A DNA stretch of 64,000 nucleotides from Aneurinibacillus uraniidurans (GTDB lineage Bacteria; Bacillota; Bacilli; Aneurinibacillales; Aneurinibacillaceae). Where the stretch lies: the NCBI RefSeq assembly GCF_028471905.1, contig NZ_CP116902.1:2516501-2580500 (forward strand), given 5' to 3'. A model generated the notes under the pieces. It was not told where the DNA came from. It did no database searches and saw only the letters and a list, made by a program, of their open reading frames with translations. The translations under genes and the position numbers were made by a program. Of the stretch, positions 8,486 through 17,364 are shown piece after piece; positions within the stretch are counted from its first letter, which is position 1, and each line of letters starts with the position of its first letter.

Positions 8486-9559
8486 CTACACCGGTGTCAG
8501 AACGGATTTAAGCGCGGCAATCATTTTCTCGTTCTCATCCCGACTGCCGATCGTTACCCGAATCGCCTGCGGGAACGCCCGAATAATGACGCCTTTACGC
8601 ATCATTGCCTCAAAAATCTCACGCGGATTTTGCTCCGGTAACATATACACAAAGTTCGTCTCAGACGGATAGTAGGCAATTCCCATCTCATCAAGTGCTG
8701 CATACACTTGTGCCAACCCTTCTGTATTCGCCTGCTTGCATTTAGCTACAAATTCTTGATCCGCCAGTGCAGCAAGCGCTGCTTTTTGCGCTAGACTGTT
8801 CACATTAAACGGTTCACGCACACGGTTGAGCTTATCAATGATACTTTCATCTGCGATTCCGTATCCAACACGAAGCGCAGCAATGCCGTAAATTTTAGAG
8901 AACGTGCGGAGAACGATGAGATTTTTGTATTCCTTCATCAGCTCAAGCGCATTCGGGAAGTCAGCGCTTTTCACATACTCTACATATGCTTCATCAAGCA
9001 CAACGAGCACACGCTCCGGCACTTGTTTCAGGAAAGCTGTAAGCTTGTCTTTATTGATAGACTTGCCCGTTGGATTATTCGGATTACAAATCCATAGTAC
9101 ACGTGTCTGTTCGTTAATGCTTGCTAACATACCGTCGAGGTCGTGATCCCCATCGATACACGGCACTTCAATGACATCAGCACCTTCAATCGTCGCATTT
9201 GTTTTATATACGCTAAACGTTGGCGTTGCCATTACTGTATTCGTACCCGGCTGTAAGTACGCACGAGTAATGAGCATAACAATCTCATCGGAGCCATTGC
9301 CGAACATAAGCTGATCTTCTGCTACATGTAAGTGACTCGCCACAGCTGCACGCAGCTCCAGGCAGGCGCCGTCCGGATAAATCGATAGACTATCAAGCTG
9401 TGCAGTAATCGCTTCTTTTACTTTTGGCGAACAGCCGAACGGATTCTCGTTCGATGCAAGCTTAATGACCTCAGTAAGACCGAGTTCACGCTTTACATCC
9501 TCGATCGGCTTGCCAGGTTCATACACAGGAAGAGTTACAATCTGGGATTTCGGAATCAT
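8486..9559 (-). CDS. hisC: Histidinol-phosphate / aromatic aminotransferase
   Basis: A 357-residue fold-type I PLP aminotransferase. The PLP lysine is in T-F-S-K-I-Y-G-I-A-A-L-R-V-G-Y-G, and the N-P-N-N-P-T-G motif and L-A-S-N-E-N-P-F-G substrate loop are intact. In Bacillus the single hisC of the aromatic operon serves both histidine synthesis and transamination of phenylpyruvate and 4-hydroxyphenylpyruvate, so it is the shared last step for Tyr and Phe. Its place between trpA and tyrA supports this double role. The ORF ends 23 bases before tyrA. Confidence 0.95.
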   Translation of the reverse strand: MIPKSQIVTLPVYEPGKPIEDVKRELGLTEVIKLASNENPFGCSPKVKEAITAQLDSLSIYPDGACLELRAAVASHLHVAEDQLMFGNGSDEIVMLITRAYLQPGTNTVMATPTFSVYKTNATIEGADVIEVPCIDGDHDLDGMLASINEQTRVLWICNPNNPTGKSINKDKLTAFLKQVPERVLVVLDEAYVEYVKSADFPNALELMKEYKNLIVLRTFSKIYGIAALRVGYGIADESIIDKLNRVREPFNVNSLAQKAALAALADQEFVAKCKQANTEGLAQVYAALDEMGIAYYPSETNFVYMLPEQNPREIFEAMMRKGVIIRAFPQAIRVTIGSRDENEKMIAALKSVLTPV

Positions 9560-9597
9560 AGTGTCACCTCAATAATGAATAGTTTACGCTCCATTCA

Positions 9598-10428
9598 TCA
9601 TACCCCAGATTGCAGAAGTTTTACAAATTTTTTTACAACAGTAAGGCCCTCCTGCTTCGTCTCTGCCTGACTGAGCAGCACTTCTGCCTGGCGAATCGTG
9701 TTCAGCAAGGCGCTGCCGACAATTACCCCATCACAGTGCGGCGCAAGTGCTGCCACTTGATCGGGTCCAGAAATCCCAAATCCGACTGCCACTGGTACGC
9801 GTGCATAGCGCCGTACAGCTTCTAGGAAATCGGTAATGTCCTCTCGCAGCTCACTACGGACCCCTGTAACGCCAAGAGACGATACACAATAAACGAATCC
9901 TTGAGCTTGCTCAGCAATCATCTTCACCCGCTGTGCGGACGTAGGAGCGACCAGTGAAATGAGCGGGCGGCCGTATTTTTTCGCCAATGCGTTTATCTCC
10001 CCTGCTTCTTCAAATGGCAGGTCTGGAATAAGAATGCCGTCAACTTCTGCGGCTTCCATTGCTTTGTACAACCGCTCTGGACCGAAGCGCAGTACTGGAT
10101 TGATATACGTAAATAAAATGATTGGAATGTGCACACCGGCTGTGCGCATGTCCCGTGCCAGTTCAAGCGCACGTTCCATCGTTACACCATGCGCAAGCGC
10201 CTGAGCAGATGCGTTCTGAATCGTCGGACCATCCGCAAGCGGGTCCGAATAAGGTACCCCAAGTTCAAGAATTGCAGCGCCTTCCTCTTGAAGTGCCAGA
10301 GCTAAGTCAACCGTATGTTCCGGCGCTGGATAACCTGCTGTCATAAATGGGATGAATGCTGGCTTCTCCGTATTAAATGCAGCTGCGATGCGTGCCGCAC
10401 CGCTCCCGGTTTCTAGATTCATGCTCAT
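9598..10428 (-). CDS. trpA: Tryptophan synthase alpha chain
   Basis: The alpha subunit splits indole-3-glycerol phosphate to indole and glyceraldehyde-3-phosphate and passes indole through a tunnel to TrpB. The catalytic region L-E-L-G-V-P-Y-S-D-P-L-A-D-G-P-T-I-Q holds the essential Glu and Asp; the phosphate site G-F-G-I-S-G-P-D-Q and V-I-V-G-S-A-L are also present. 276 residues, TIM barrel. Its ATG overlaps the trpB stop by one base (TAATG), so translation of the two subunits is probably coupled. Last trp gene of the operon. Confidence 0.97.
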   Translation of the reverse strand: MSMNLETGSGAARIAAAFNTEKPAFIPFMTAGYPAPEHTVDLALALQEEGAAILELGVPYSDPLADGPTIQNASAQALAHGVTMERALELARDMRTAGVHIPIILFTYINPVLRFGPERLYKAMEAAEVDGILIPDLPFEEAGEINALAKKYGRPLISLVAPTSAQRVKMIAEQAQGFVYCVSSLGVTGVRSELREDITDFLEAVRRYARVPVAVGFGISGPDQVAALAPHCDGVIVGSALLNTIRQAEVLLSQAETKQEGLTVVKKFVKLLQSGV

Positions 10429-11627
10429 TACTGTGCGCCCCCTTCTCGTTCGTAAATCTGCGTTACATCTTTATCTCCGCGTCCAGAAAGACAGACAACG
10501 AGTATCGTATCTGCGCTTACTGTAGGAGCAAGCTTCACCACTTCGGCAATCGCATGTGCGCTCTCAAGCGCCGGGATAATGCCTTCAGTCGTACATAACA
10601 AACGAAGTGCCTCAAGTGCTTCATCGTCGGTTACCGCATGATACGCTGCCCGACCGCTATCATGTAAATACGCATGTTCTGGTCCAACACCCGGATAGTC
10701 AAGACCTGCCGATACGGAATACGGCTCGATGATTTGCCCATTCTCATCCTGTAGCAAATATGTCATCATGCCGTGCAGTACGCCCCGGCTGCCTTTGGCG
10801 ATCGTTGCCGCATGCTTATCTGTGTCTACCCCTTGACCGGCCGCTTCGACCCCAATTAACTTCACATCAACATCATCCAAGAACGGGTAAAACATTCCCA
10901 TCGCATTGCTTCCGCCGCCAACACAGGCGACAACATAATCTGGCAGCCGCTCTTCCATCCGCATGATCTGCTCACGTGTCTCATCCCCGATCACCCGTTG
11001 GAAATCACGTACCATCTGCGGATACGGATACGGACCGACAACCGAACCAATCACATAAAACGTCCGATCTACGCTGCTGACCCAGGCACGAATCGCTTCG
11101 CTTGTCGCATCTTTCAGTGTGCCTGTACCCGATTTAACCGGCACAACTTCTGCTCCGAGCAGCTGCATGCGGAATACGTTAAGCTGCTGACGTCTCATGT
11201 CTTCTTCACCCATGTATACTTTGCATGACAGTCCAAGACGTGCAGCAACTGTCGCTGACGCAACCCCGTGCTGGCCCGCGCCTGTCTCTGCGATGATCTC
11301 CGTTTTTCCCATTCGCTTTGCCAGTAACCCTTGCGCAAGTGCATTGTTAATTTTGTGTGCACCCGTATGGTTCAAGTCTTCTCGCTTCAAATAAATGCGA
11401 GCCCCTCCAAGCTTTTCTGTCAGACGTTCCGCATAATAAAGCGGGGTCGGGCGGCCCGAATATTCGCGCAGCAAATACTGCAATTCTTCGAGAAATGCTG
11501 GGTCACCTATCGCTTCCTGATACGCTTTCTCCAGTTCATCCAGTGCATTTACAATTGTTTCTGGCACATAACGTCCACCGTGTGCGCCGAATCGTCCTTT
11601 ACTTTTATAAGCTGTCTCTGTATTCAT
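10428..11627 (-). CDS. trpB: Tryptophan synthase beta chain
   Basis: The PLP-dependent beta subunit condenses indole with serine. The PLP lysine lies in [10 protein letters not shown], and the phosphate-binding loop is G-G-G-S-N-A-M-G; the C terminus has C-L-S-G-R-G-D-K-D. 399 residues is usual for TrpB1. The start overlaps the end of trpF by 23 bases, and the stop overlaps trpA by one base. Works as an alpha2-beta2 complex in the cytoplasm. Confidence 0.97.
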   Translation of the reverse strand: MNTETAYKSKGRFGAHGGRYVPETIVNALDELEKAYQEAIGDPAFLEELQYLLREYSGRPTPLYYAERLTEKLGGARIYLKREDLNHTGAHKINNALAQGLLAKRMGKTEIIAETGAGQHGVASATVAARLGLSCKVYMGEEDMRRQQLNVFRMQLLGAEVVPVKSGTGTLKDATSEAIRAWVSSVDRTFYVIGSVVGPYPYPQMVRDFQRVIGDETREQIMRMEERLPDYVVACVGGGSNAMGMFYPFLDDVDVKLIGVEAAGQGVDTDKHAATIAKGSRGVLHGMMTYLLQDENGQIIEPYSVSAGLDYPGVGPEHAYLHDSGRAAYHAVTDDEALEALRLLCTTEGIIPALESAHAIAEVVKLAPTVSADTILVVCLSGRGDKDVTQIYEREGGAQ

Positions 11628-12276
11628 ATGCGTCCATCCTTTCGATCAACGTGCGAATTTTGTCTATATCCTTCCGTCCATCCGTCTCGACTCCACTGGA
11701 GAGATCAATGCCGTCTGGCTTATGTCCAGCAAGCAATTCGACTACATTGCCTGCATGAATGCCTCCTGCCACGAACAGTTCAATCCCGTGCTCATCGCAC
11801 CAGTCACGATACGGTGCGATGCGCTCCCAGTCAAAGGTGCGGCCTGTGCCACCCGATTGTCCGGATAAAGCCGTATCTAATAGCAACAAGTCAACACTTT
11901 CCCTATATGGTGCAAGCTTAGCGATGTCGTCTTTCCCTTCAGTAGATAGCCCAACTGCTTTCGTAATACGACAGTGAAACTTATCTTTGACCTCTTTACA
12001 GAAGGCAGCCGACTCCGTTCCATGCAGCTGTACGATTGCAAGCGGCTGTTCACGAAACACCGCATCGATTTCCTCCAGAGAAGGATTAACAAACACCCCT
12101 GCTGCCAGGGCACCTGCCGGAATATACCCGGCAAGTATCCCCCACTGTTCCGGCTTAATCTGGCGGCGGCTTGGCGCGAAGACGAATCCGATCTGATCCG
12201 GTACGAGCTGTTCTGCTGCCATTTGCTGAAGAGTGGATACTTCTGTAATGCCGCAAATTTTCAGTTTCGCTTTCAC
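11605..12276 (-). CDS. trpF: Phosphoribosylanthranilate isomerase
   Basis: The third tryptophan step, an Amadori rearrangement of phosphoribosylanthranilate. Key motifs are the N-terminal K-I-C-G-I-T-E with the catalytic Cys, and A-G-G-I-H-A-G-N-V near residues 170-180 that binds phosphate. 223 residues, TIM barrel. It overlaps trpC at its start by four bases and trpB at its end by 23 bases, typical of the tightly packed trpCFB order in Bacillus. Confidence 0.95.
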   Translation of the reverse strand: MKAKLKICGITEVSTLQQMAAEQLVPDQIGFVFAPSRRQIKPEQWGILAGYIPAGALAAGVFVNPSLEEIDAVFREQPLAIVQLHGTESAAFCKEVKDKFHCRITKAVGLSTEGKDDIAKLAPYRESVDLLLLDTALSGQSGGTGRTFDWERIAPYRDWCDEHGIELFVAGGIHAGNVVELLAGHKPDGIDLSSGVETDGRKDIDKIRTLIERMDAYEYRDSL

Positions 12277-13088
12277 AATCCGTCTGCCCCCACATGAGAA
12301 GGTGTCTGACCGACTAAATGCACAACCGCCTCTGTCACATCAGCCTGCCGCATAAAATGTTCGCCTACAAGCACACCATCTACGCCTGCTGCTGCCAGTT
12401 CAGCGATTTGCTCTGGTGCATAAATCCCCGACTCACTAATCTTCACAACCGAATCTGGAATATCGGCCAGCAGATCAAATGTCGTTGTAAGCGAAGTCGT
12501 AAACGTTCGTAAATCACGGTTATTTACACCGAGTAAATCCGGCTTAATCGCCCCAAGCACCATATCCAGTTCTGATGCCGTATGCACTTCCACCAGCACT
12601 TCCATGTCGAGTGCCCGCGCTTCTTTTGTCATCTCTATCATCTCGGCCCGCGTTAGAATCGCCGCAATCAACAGCACCACATCCGCCCCATTCGTCCGCG
12701 CTTCGTACAGCTGGAACGGATCAATATGGAAATCTTTTCGTAAAAGCGGCGTCGTATGTGCCACTTCCTCGCGAATGCGGTGCAAATACGACAAGTGCCC
12801 TTGAAAAAAATCTTCATCCGTCAGAACTGACATCGCTTCAACTCCTGCCGCCGTATACGCCTGTGCGATCGCAAGCGGATCAAAATCTGGTCGAATGAGC
12901 CCCTTCGATGGCGACGCCTTTTTCACTTCAGCAATCACTCCAACTGAACGGGTACGCTCTGTAAACCGCGCCTTCATCGATCGGCACGGCGACATCGTAG
13001 CAATTACACGCTCTAGCTCTGCCTGCGTTGTTTCCTGTTTGCGCTGTGCGATTTCTTCTTGTTTTCTCGCTGTAATCTTACGAAGCAT
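12273..13088 (-). CDS. trpC: Indole-3-glycerol-phosphate synthase
   Basis: Closes the indole ring from CdRP. The family pattern E-V-K-K-A-S-P-S-K-G-L-I-R-P-D-F (catalytic Lys region, residues 54-69), L-R-K-D-F-H-I-D, N-N-R-D-L-R-T-F and S-E-S-G-I-Y all appear in order along a 271-residue TIM barrel. It overlaps trpD upstream by 11 bases and trpF downstream by four, so the genes are probably translationally coupled. Confidence 0.96.
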   Translation of the reverse strand: MLRKITARKQEEIAQRKQETTQAELERVIATMSPCRSMKARFTERTRSVGVIAEVKKASPSKGLIRPDFDPLAIAQAYTAAGVEAMSVLTDEDFFQGHLSYLHRIREEVAHTTPLLRKDFHIDPFQLYEARTNGADVVLLIAAILTRAEMIEMTKEARALDMEVLVEVHTASELDMVLGAIKPDLLGVNNRDLRTFTTSLTTTFDLLADIPDSVVKISESGIYAPEQIAELAAAGVDGVLVGEHFMRQADVTEAVVHLVGQTPSHVGADGL

Positions 13089-14103
13089 GGCTAACTCCTC
13101 CTGTTACTTCAATGATCTGTTCAAGCTTCTGCTGTACCAATCCAGAATCAAGCAGATCAGCCGCCAGTGCTACCCCTTCATAGATCGATCCAGCGCGACT
13201 ACTTACATATAAAGCAGCCCCCGCATTCAGCACGACAATATCGCGATACGCTCCTGGCTCTCCTGCCAGTACGCGGCGAATAATCTCTGCATTTACTTCA
13301 GCACTGCCACCTGCAACCGCCTGTATCGGATAAACAGAGAGTCCGAATTCTTCCGGATGAATGGTACGTGAGAAAATCTCACCATTGCACACTTCCACCA
13401 CATGAGTCGGCCCACTAATGCTAATCTCATCAAGTCCATCCGCCCCGGTTACAACAAGCGCATGTTGAATCCCAAGCTCGCACAAAGCACGCGCCGCACT
13501 TTTTCCCATCTGTCTATCATATACACCCATGAGCTGTCGGTCAGCGCCAGCTGGATTCGTCAGCGGCCCGAGCAGATTGAATACGGTACGAATGCCCAGC
13601 TCACGCCGCACACCGGCCGCATATTTCATCGCCTTATGATAATTCGGCGCAAATAAAAAGCAGACATCTGTTTCCTTTAAGCATTCTGCTGCCGCTTCCG
13701 GCGTCCCGGTAATGGTAACACCGAGCGCTTCAAGCACATCGGCACTTCCACTTTTGCTTGAGACCGCCCGGTTACCATGCTTAGCAACACGTGCGCCGCC
13801 TGCTGCTGCCACAAGAGCCGCCGCTGTAGAAATGTTAAAGGAAATCCCCCCATCTCCCCCGGTTCCACACGTATCGACTAGCCCTTTGCCCATATCCGGG
13901 AAGGAAATTGCCTTGCCGCGCATCGCCCGTGCAAAGCCAATGATTTCATCCACCATCTCCCCTTTTATCCGCATCGCGGTCAAAAAAGCGGCGATTTGCG
14001 CTGACGGTACAACACCGCTCATGATGTTCTCCATCGCGACCTGCGCTTCGATGCTCGAAAGTGATTCTCCTCTCATTACCTGCTCCAGTACGTGACTAAA
14101 CAT
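13078..14103 (-). CDS. trpD: Anthranilate phosphoribosyltransferase
   Basis: Transfers phosphoribose from PRPP to anthranilate. Diagnostic motifs are the PRPP loop D-T-C-G-T-G-G-D-G, the N-I-S-T-A-A-A-L-V-A-A-A segment, K-H-G-N-R-A-V-S-S-K-S-G-S-A-D-V-L and F-N-L-L-G-P-L-T-N-P. 341 residues is normal; there is no fused glutaminase domain. Overlaps trpE by eight bases and trpC by eleven. Confidence 0.97.
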   Translation of the reverse strand: MFSHVLEQVMRGESLSSIEAQVAMENIMSGVVPSAQIAAFLTAMRIKGEMVDEIIGFARAMRGKAISFPDMGKGLVDTCGTGGDGGISFNISTAAALVAAAGGARVAKHGNRAVSSKSGSADVLEALGVTITGTPEAAAECLKETDVCFLFAPNYHKAMKYAAGVRRELGIRTVFNLLGPLTNPAGADRQLMGVYDRQMGKSAARALCELGIQHALVVTGADGLDEISISGPTHVVEVCNGEIFSRTIHPEEFGLSVYPIQAVAGGSAEVNAEIIRRVLAGEPGAYRDIVVLNAGAALYVSSRAGSIYEGVALAADLLDSGLVQQKLEQIIEVTGGVSHAS

Positions 14104-15613
14104 GGCTTCTCAGCTCCTCTGCATGTATCATCTTCTCCGCTAGCGCTAACGCATGAAACATCGCCTGCGCCTTGTTTCTCGTCTCTTCATATTCACTCTC
14201 TGGTACGGAATCTGCGACAATCCCGGCTCCAGCCTGCACGTACGCCATCCCGTCCTTACATACAATCGTGCGAATCGTAATGCACGAATCTAAATTGCCA
14301 CAGAAGCTAAAATACCCGACTGCACCCGCATAAAAACCGCGTGCCTCCCCTTCCAGCTCTGCAATAATTTCCATCGCCCGCAGCTTCGGCGAACCCGATA
14401 CCGTCCCTGCTGGGAAGCAGGATAAGAGGGCATCGAATGGCTCTTTGTCGGCTGCTAACTCCCCGCATACGTGCGATACGATGTGCATCACGCGCGAATA
14501 ATACTCCACTTCCATCTGTTGTGTCACTTGCACGCTGCCATATTTCGCCACACGCCCAACATCATTGCGCCCAAGATCAAGCAGCATCAGATGCTCCGCA
14601 AGCTCCTTCTGATCAGCTAGCATGTCAGCCGTAAGCGCCGCATCTTCTGCTTCAGTTTTACCGCGCGGCCGCGTCCCGGCAATCGGACGCGTTTCGACTT
14701 TATCCCCCGTCACTTTTACAAGCAGCTCCGGTGATGTACCGACAACCGACATCCCGTCTGCTTCAAAATAGTACATATACGGCGACGGATTCGTCAGGCG
14801 AAGAATTCGGTAGACAAGCAACGGATCGGCCTGTGACGGTGCTGCAAAGCGCTGAGATAACACAACTTGAAAAATATCCCCTGATGCGATGTATTCCTGC
14901 GCACGCTGCACCCGATGAATAAACTGCTCTCTCGTCATGTTACTCGTAATCGAAAGGTCTGCCCCTTCTTGTGGAATCGGACCCATGTGAGAAAGCCTGA
15001 GGGAAGAAGCGGCCAGATGCTTCACAATCTGCTCAATGCGGCTGCATACATCCGCATATGCCGCTTGAAGTTCTTCCACCTGTGCGCCATCTGGCACAAG
15101 CAAATTCACAATCACACTTACTTCCTGGCGCACATGATCGTACGCGATGACTTCATCAACGAACAGCAAATTCATCGTATCAAGCGCTAACTCGTCATGG
15201 GCTGCTTTCGGCAGTGCCTCCACAAATTGGAGCGTATCATATCCAAGAAATCCAACCGCGCCCCCGGTAAAAGGAGGCATATCAGCAAGACGTGGGCTGC
15301 GGAACTGATCGATAAGAGCACGCAGCTCCTTAATCGGATTGCCTGGGTATACTGTGCTAGCTTCACCTCGACGATCCACATGCAGCGCACCGTCCCGCAC
15401 ACGGCATTTTAAAAACGGATTTAAGCCAATAAACGAATAGCGCGCCCAGCGCGTACCGCCCTCTACACTTTCTAGCAAAAACGAATCCGGCTTACGCACA
15501 GTTTCATATAATTGAATGGGAGTCGCCTGATCAGCGAGAAATGAATACCGAATGGGAATGACATTGTACGTACTGCTATGGCACAGCACCTCTTCAAAAG
15601 CTGGAGTGTACAT
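14096..15613 (-). CDS. trpE: Anthranilate synthase component I
   Basis: Makes anthranilate from chorismate with ammonia supplied by a separate glutaminase. The feedback element L-L-E-S is present in S-F-L-L-E-S-V-E-G-G, so inhibition by tryptophan is expected. The catalytic part has I-A-G-T-R-P-R-G-K-T and G-T-V-S-G-S-P-K-L-R-A-M-E-I-I. ATG at 15613 (MYTPAFEEV, 505 residues) is chosen: AAGGAGAG lies upstream, and the 50 codons of open frame before it fall in the attenuator leader. No trpG is in the operon; in Bacillus the glutaminase is shared and sits in the folate operon. Confidence 0.96.
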   Translation of the reverse strand: MYTPAFEEVLCHSSTYNVIPIRYSFLADQATPIQLYETVRKPDSFLLESVEGGTRWARYSFIGLNPFLKCRVRDGALHVDRRGEASTVYPGNPIKELRALIDQFRSPRLADMPPFTGGAVGFLGYDTLQFVEALPKAAHDELALDTMNLLFVDEVIAYDHVRQEVSVIVNLLVPDGAQVEELQAAYADVCSRIEQIVKHLAASSLRLSHMGPIPQEGADLSITSNMTREQFIHRVQRAQEYIASGDIFQVVLSQRFAAPSQADPLLVYRILRLTNPSPYMYYFEADGMSVVGTSPELLVKVTGDKVETRPIAGTRPRGKTEAEDAALTADMLADQKELAEHLMLLDLGRNDVGRVAKYGSVQVTQQMEVEYYSRVMHIVSHVCGELAADKEPFDALLSCFPAGTVSGSPKLRAMEIIAELEGEARGFYAGAVGYFSFCGNLDSCITIRTIVCKDGMAYVQAGAGIVADSVPESEYEETRNKAQAMFHALALAEKMIHAEELRSHV

Positions 15614-15685
15614 AGGGGGGATCTCTCCTTTTTCTGTTGATTCAGAAAAAGAGGAGGACAGAGGTAGACCTATAAAACTGTATAC

Positions 15686-15713
15686 AAAAAGACCCGGAGC
15701 GCATACTCCGGGC
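15686..15713 (-). terminator. trp leader attenuator terminator
   Basis: On the minus strand CCCGGAG and CTCCGGG (15693-15712) form a seven-base GC stem followed by TCTTTTT, about 75 bases before the trpE ATG. Lying between the TRAP triplets and trpE, it is positioned as the attenuator. The competing antiterminator pairing was not worked out. Confidence 0.85.
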
Positions 15714-15753
15714 CTCAAATCTGTTCCGTTCATACGCAAACAGACGGTCGCCT

Positions 15754-15821
15754 CTCCGCTCAACTCTTCTCTGCTCTTCTACTATTTACTCGTCTCTTAC
15801 TCTCATACTTGCTCTCAACTA
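15754..15821 (-). promoter_or_regulatory. TRAP-binding triplet array in the trp leader
   Basis: The minus-strand RNA carries about a dozen GAG/TAG (and one AAG) triplets, mostly separated by two or three bases, with first bases at 15821, 15816, 15810, 15804, 15796, 15791, 15784 or 15781, 15776, 15771, 15766, 15761 and 15756. This is the hallmark of the site that wraps round the 11-mer TRAP ring when tryptophan is bound. The triplets lie directly before the attenuator hairpin, and mtrB is encoded in the same window. Bound TRAP would favour the terminator and silence trpEDCFBA. Confidence 0.9.
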
Positions 15822-15855
15822 AACGCTAACCATACTGCTCACTTAATTGTTCTTA

Positions 15856-15884
15856 AGCATAACCGTTCTTACCTATGCTGTCAA
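15856..15884 (-). promoter_or_regulatory. Sigma-A-type promoter of trpE
   Basis: On the minus strand a perfect -35 TTGACA (15879-15884) and -10 TATGCT (15856-15861) are separated by 17 bases. The start point would fall near 15849, giving a leader of about 235 bases that contains the TRAP array and attenuator. The -35 box begins just past the aroH stop. Confidence 0.85.
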
Positions 15885-15887
15885 TTA

Positions 15888-16262
15888 CTATTTCGCTTCA
15901 GCACGCAAATCTGGCCGAAGAGCCGCCGCTCCACCAAGAAACACATGACGAATTTCATGAATAGACTTTTCCGTGTTTACTAACATCATCACACGAACGC
16001 ACTTAGCAAGACTTCCCGGAACGGGAATCTCATTCGAGCAAAGAAGCGGCACAAGGTCCCATCCTTCAATTGCCCGGATCGCCCGTGCCGGAAATGCTGC
16101 ATCTAGATCATGCGTGACGGTGATGATCACACTAGCCACGTCATCTGCATGCAATTCGTTGACCGCAATCAACTCGCGCATTAGCTGGTCCGTCGCAGCC
16201 AAGATACTGCTTGCTTCATTGGCATCGACGGTAATCGCTCCGCGTATTCCACGTACTGCCAT
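15888..16262 (-). CDS. aroH: Chorismate mutase, AroH type
   Basis: A 124-residue mono-functional chorismate mutase of the trimeric AroH class, which turns chorismate into prephenate for Tyr and Phe. The active-site residues of the Bacillus enzyme are in place: Arg7 in M-A-V-R-G-I-R-G, Glu near residue 78 (C-S-N-E-I-P-V-P-G-S) and Arg90 in K-C-V-R-V-M-M. Its ATG shares a base with the aroB stop, so it belongs to the aroC-aroB-aroH unit, while the trp promoter starts immediately after it. Confidence 0.95.
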   Translation of the reverse strand: MAVRGIRGAITVDANEASSILAATDQLMRELIAVNELHADDVASVIITVTHDLDAAFPARAIRAIEGWDLVPLLCSNEIPVPGSLAKCVRVMMLVNTEKSIHEIRHVFLGGAAALRPDLRAEAK

Positions 16263-17362
16263 TACGCTTCCCCTCCTTCATACAATTCGGCAAGCACAGC
16301 ACGTACTTGCTCTTCCTCTATGTTTTTATAAATATCAACTTTCCCAATCGCAGTTGGCAGCACAAACACAAGCTTGCCACCCTCACCCTTCTTGTCACGA
16401 CGCATGACATCAAGCATCTCGTCTACATCAAGCGGCACCGGGAGTGCAACCGGAAGGCGATACTGCCGCAGTACACGTATCGTCCGCTCGCTTACGTTCT
16501 CCGCAAGTCCCAGGCGTTCGGCGAGGCGGGCAGCTGCCACCATGCCAATCGCAACCGCTTCGCCATGATTAATCCCCTTATACCCGGTCAGCGCTTCAAA
16601 TGCGTGACCAAACGTATGACCAAGATTTAAAATGGCACGCAGCCCCTGTTCACGCTCATCCTGCGATACAACAGCGACCTTCACACTGCAGGCACGCAGC
16701 AATGCTTCCTGCAGCAGCTCATGATCGAACGCTTGTAAGCCATCCGCATTTTCCTCGAGCCATGTCACAAATGATTCATCCCAGATCAGTCCATGCTTGA
16801 TCACTTCTGCGAAACCGGACGCTACTTCACGCGGTGGAAGAGTCGTCAGCGCATTTGTATCATACGCAACGAGCTTCGGCTGATGGAACGCACCGATAAT
16901 ATTTTTACCAAGCGGATGATTCACCGCCACTTTGCCCCCGACGCTGCTATCATGAGCGAGCAGCGTAGTTGGGATTTGCACAAACGCGACACCGCGCATA
17001 TACGTTGCCGCAACAAAGCCCGTAAGATCACCAACAACTCCGCCTCCAAGTGCTAGGAAGGCGGATTTACGGTCTAATCCGGCTGTGAGCGCTTCTGTCA
17101 TAATCTGCTCATATATCGCCAGGCTTTTTGCTTCTTCTCCTGCTGGAACAATAAACTGATGGACGGCATAGCCGCCCTTCTCTAGCAGCTGCACGGTATC
17201 TTCTAAATACAACGGCGCGATATGTTGATCCGTTACGATAAATAGCGTGCGCCCCGGTGTGATGCCTGCTTGTTGCAACAAATCCGCAAGCTTCTGCCGC
17301 ACTCCCGGTCCGATCCAGATCGGATATGAACGCTCTCCAAGTTCTACCGTCAGACACTTCAT
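16262..17362 (-). CDS. aroB: 3-dehydroquinate synthase
   Basis: Second shikimate-pathway enzyme, forming 3-dehydroquinate from DAHP with NAD+ and a metal ion. The glycine-rich G-G-G-V-V-G-D-L-T-G-F-V-A-A-T-Y-M-R-G-V motif and the metal ligands in N-L-G-H-T-F-G-H-A and I-N-H-G-E-A-V-A-I-G-M are clear. 366 residues, normal. Two bases separate it from aroC, and it overlaps aroH by one base. Confidence 0.97.
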   Translation of the reverse strand: MKCLTVELGERSYPIWIGPGVRQKLADLLQQAGITPGRTLFIVTDQHIAPLYLEDTVQLLEKGGYAVHQFIVPAGEEAKSLAIYEQIMTEALTAGLDRKSAFLALGGGVVGDLTGFVAATYMRGVAFVQIPTTLLAHDSSVGGKVAVNHPLGKNIIGAFHQPKLVAYDTNALTTLPPREVASGFAEVIKHGLIWDESFVTWLEENADGLQAFDHELLQEALLRACSVKVAVVSQDEREQGLRAILNLGHTFGHAFEALTGYKGINHGEAVAIGMVAAARLAERLGLAENVSERTIRVLRQYRLPVALPVPLDVDEMLDVMRRDKKGEGGKLVFVLPTAIGKVDIYKNIEEEQVRAVLAELYEGGEA

Positions 17363-17364
17363 GC

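Noticed and set aside
15614-15763. Longer trpE start at 15763
   Set aside because: The extra 50 codons run through the TRAP attenuator, and ATG 15613 has a ribosome site and matches the family N terminus.
15614-15850. tRNA-type T-box regulation of trp
   Set aside because: No AGGGTGG T-box motif or specifier stem is visible; the GAG/TAG triplets and mtrB point to TRAP instead.
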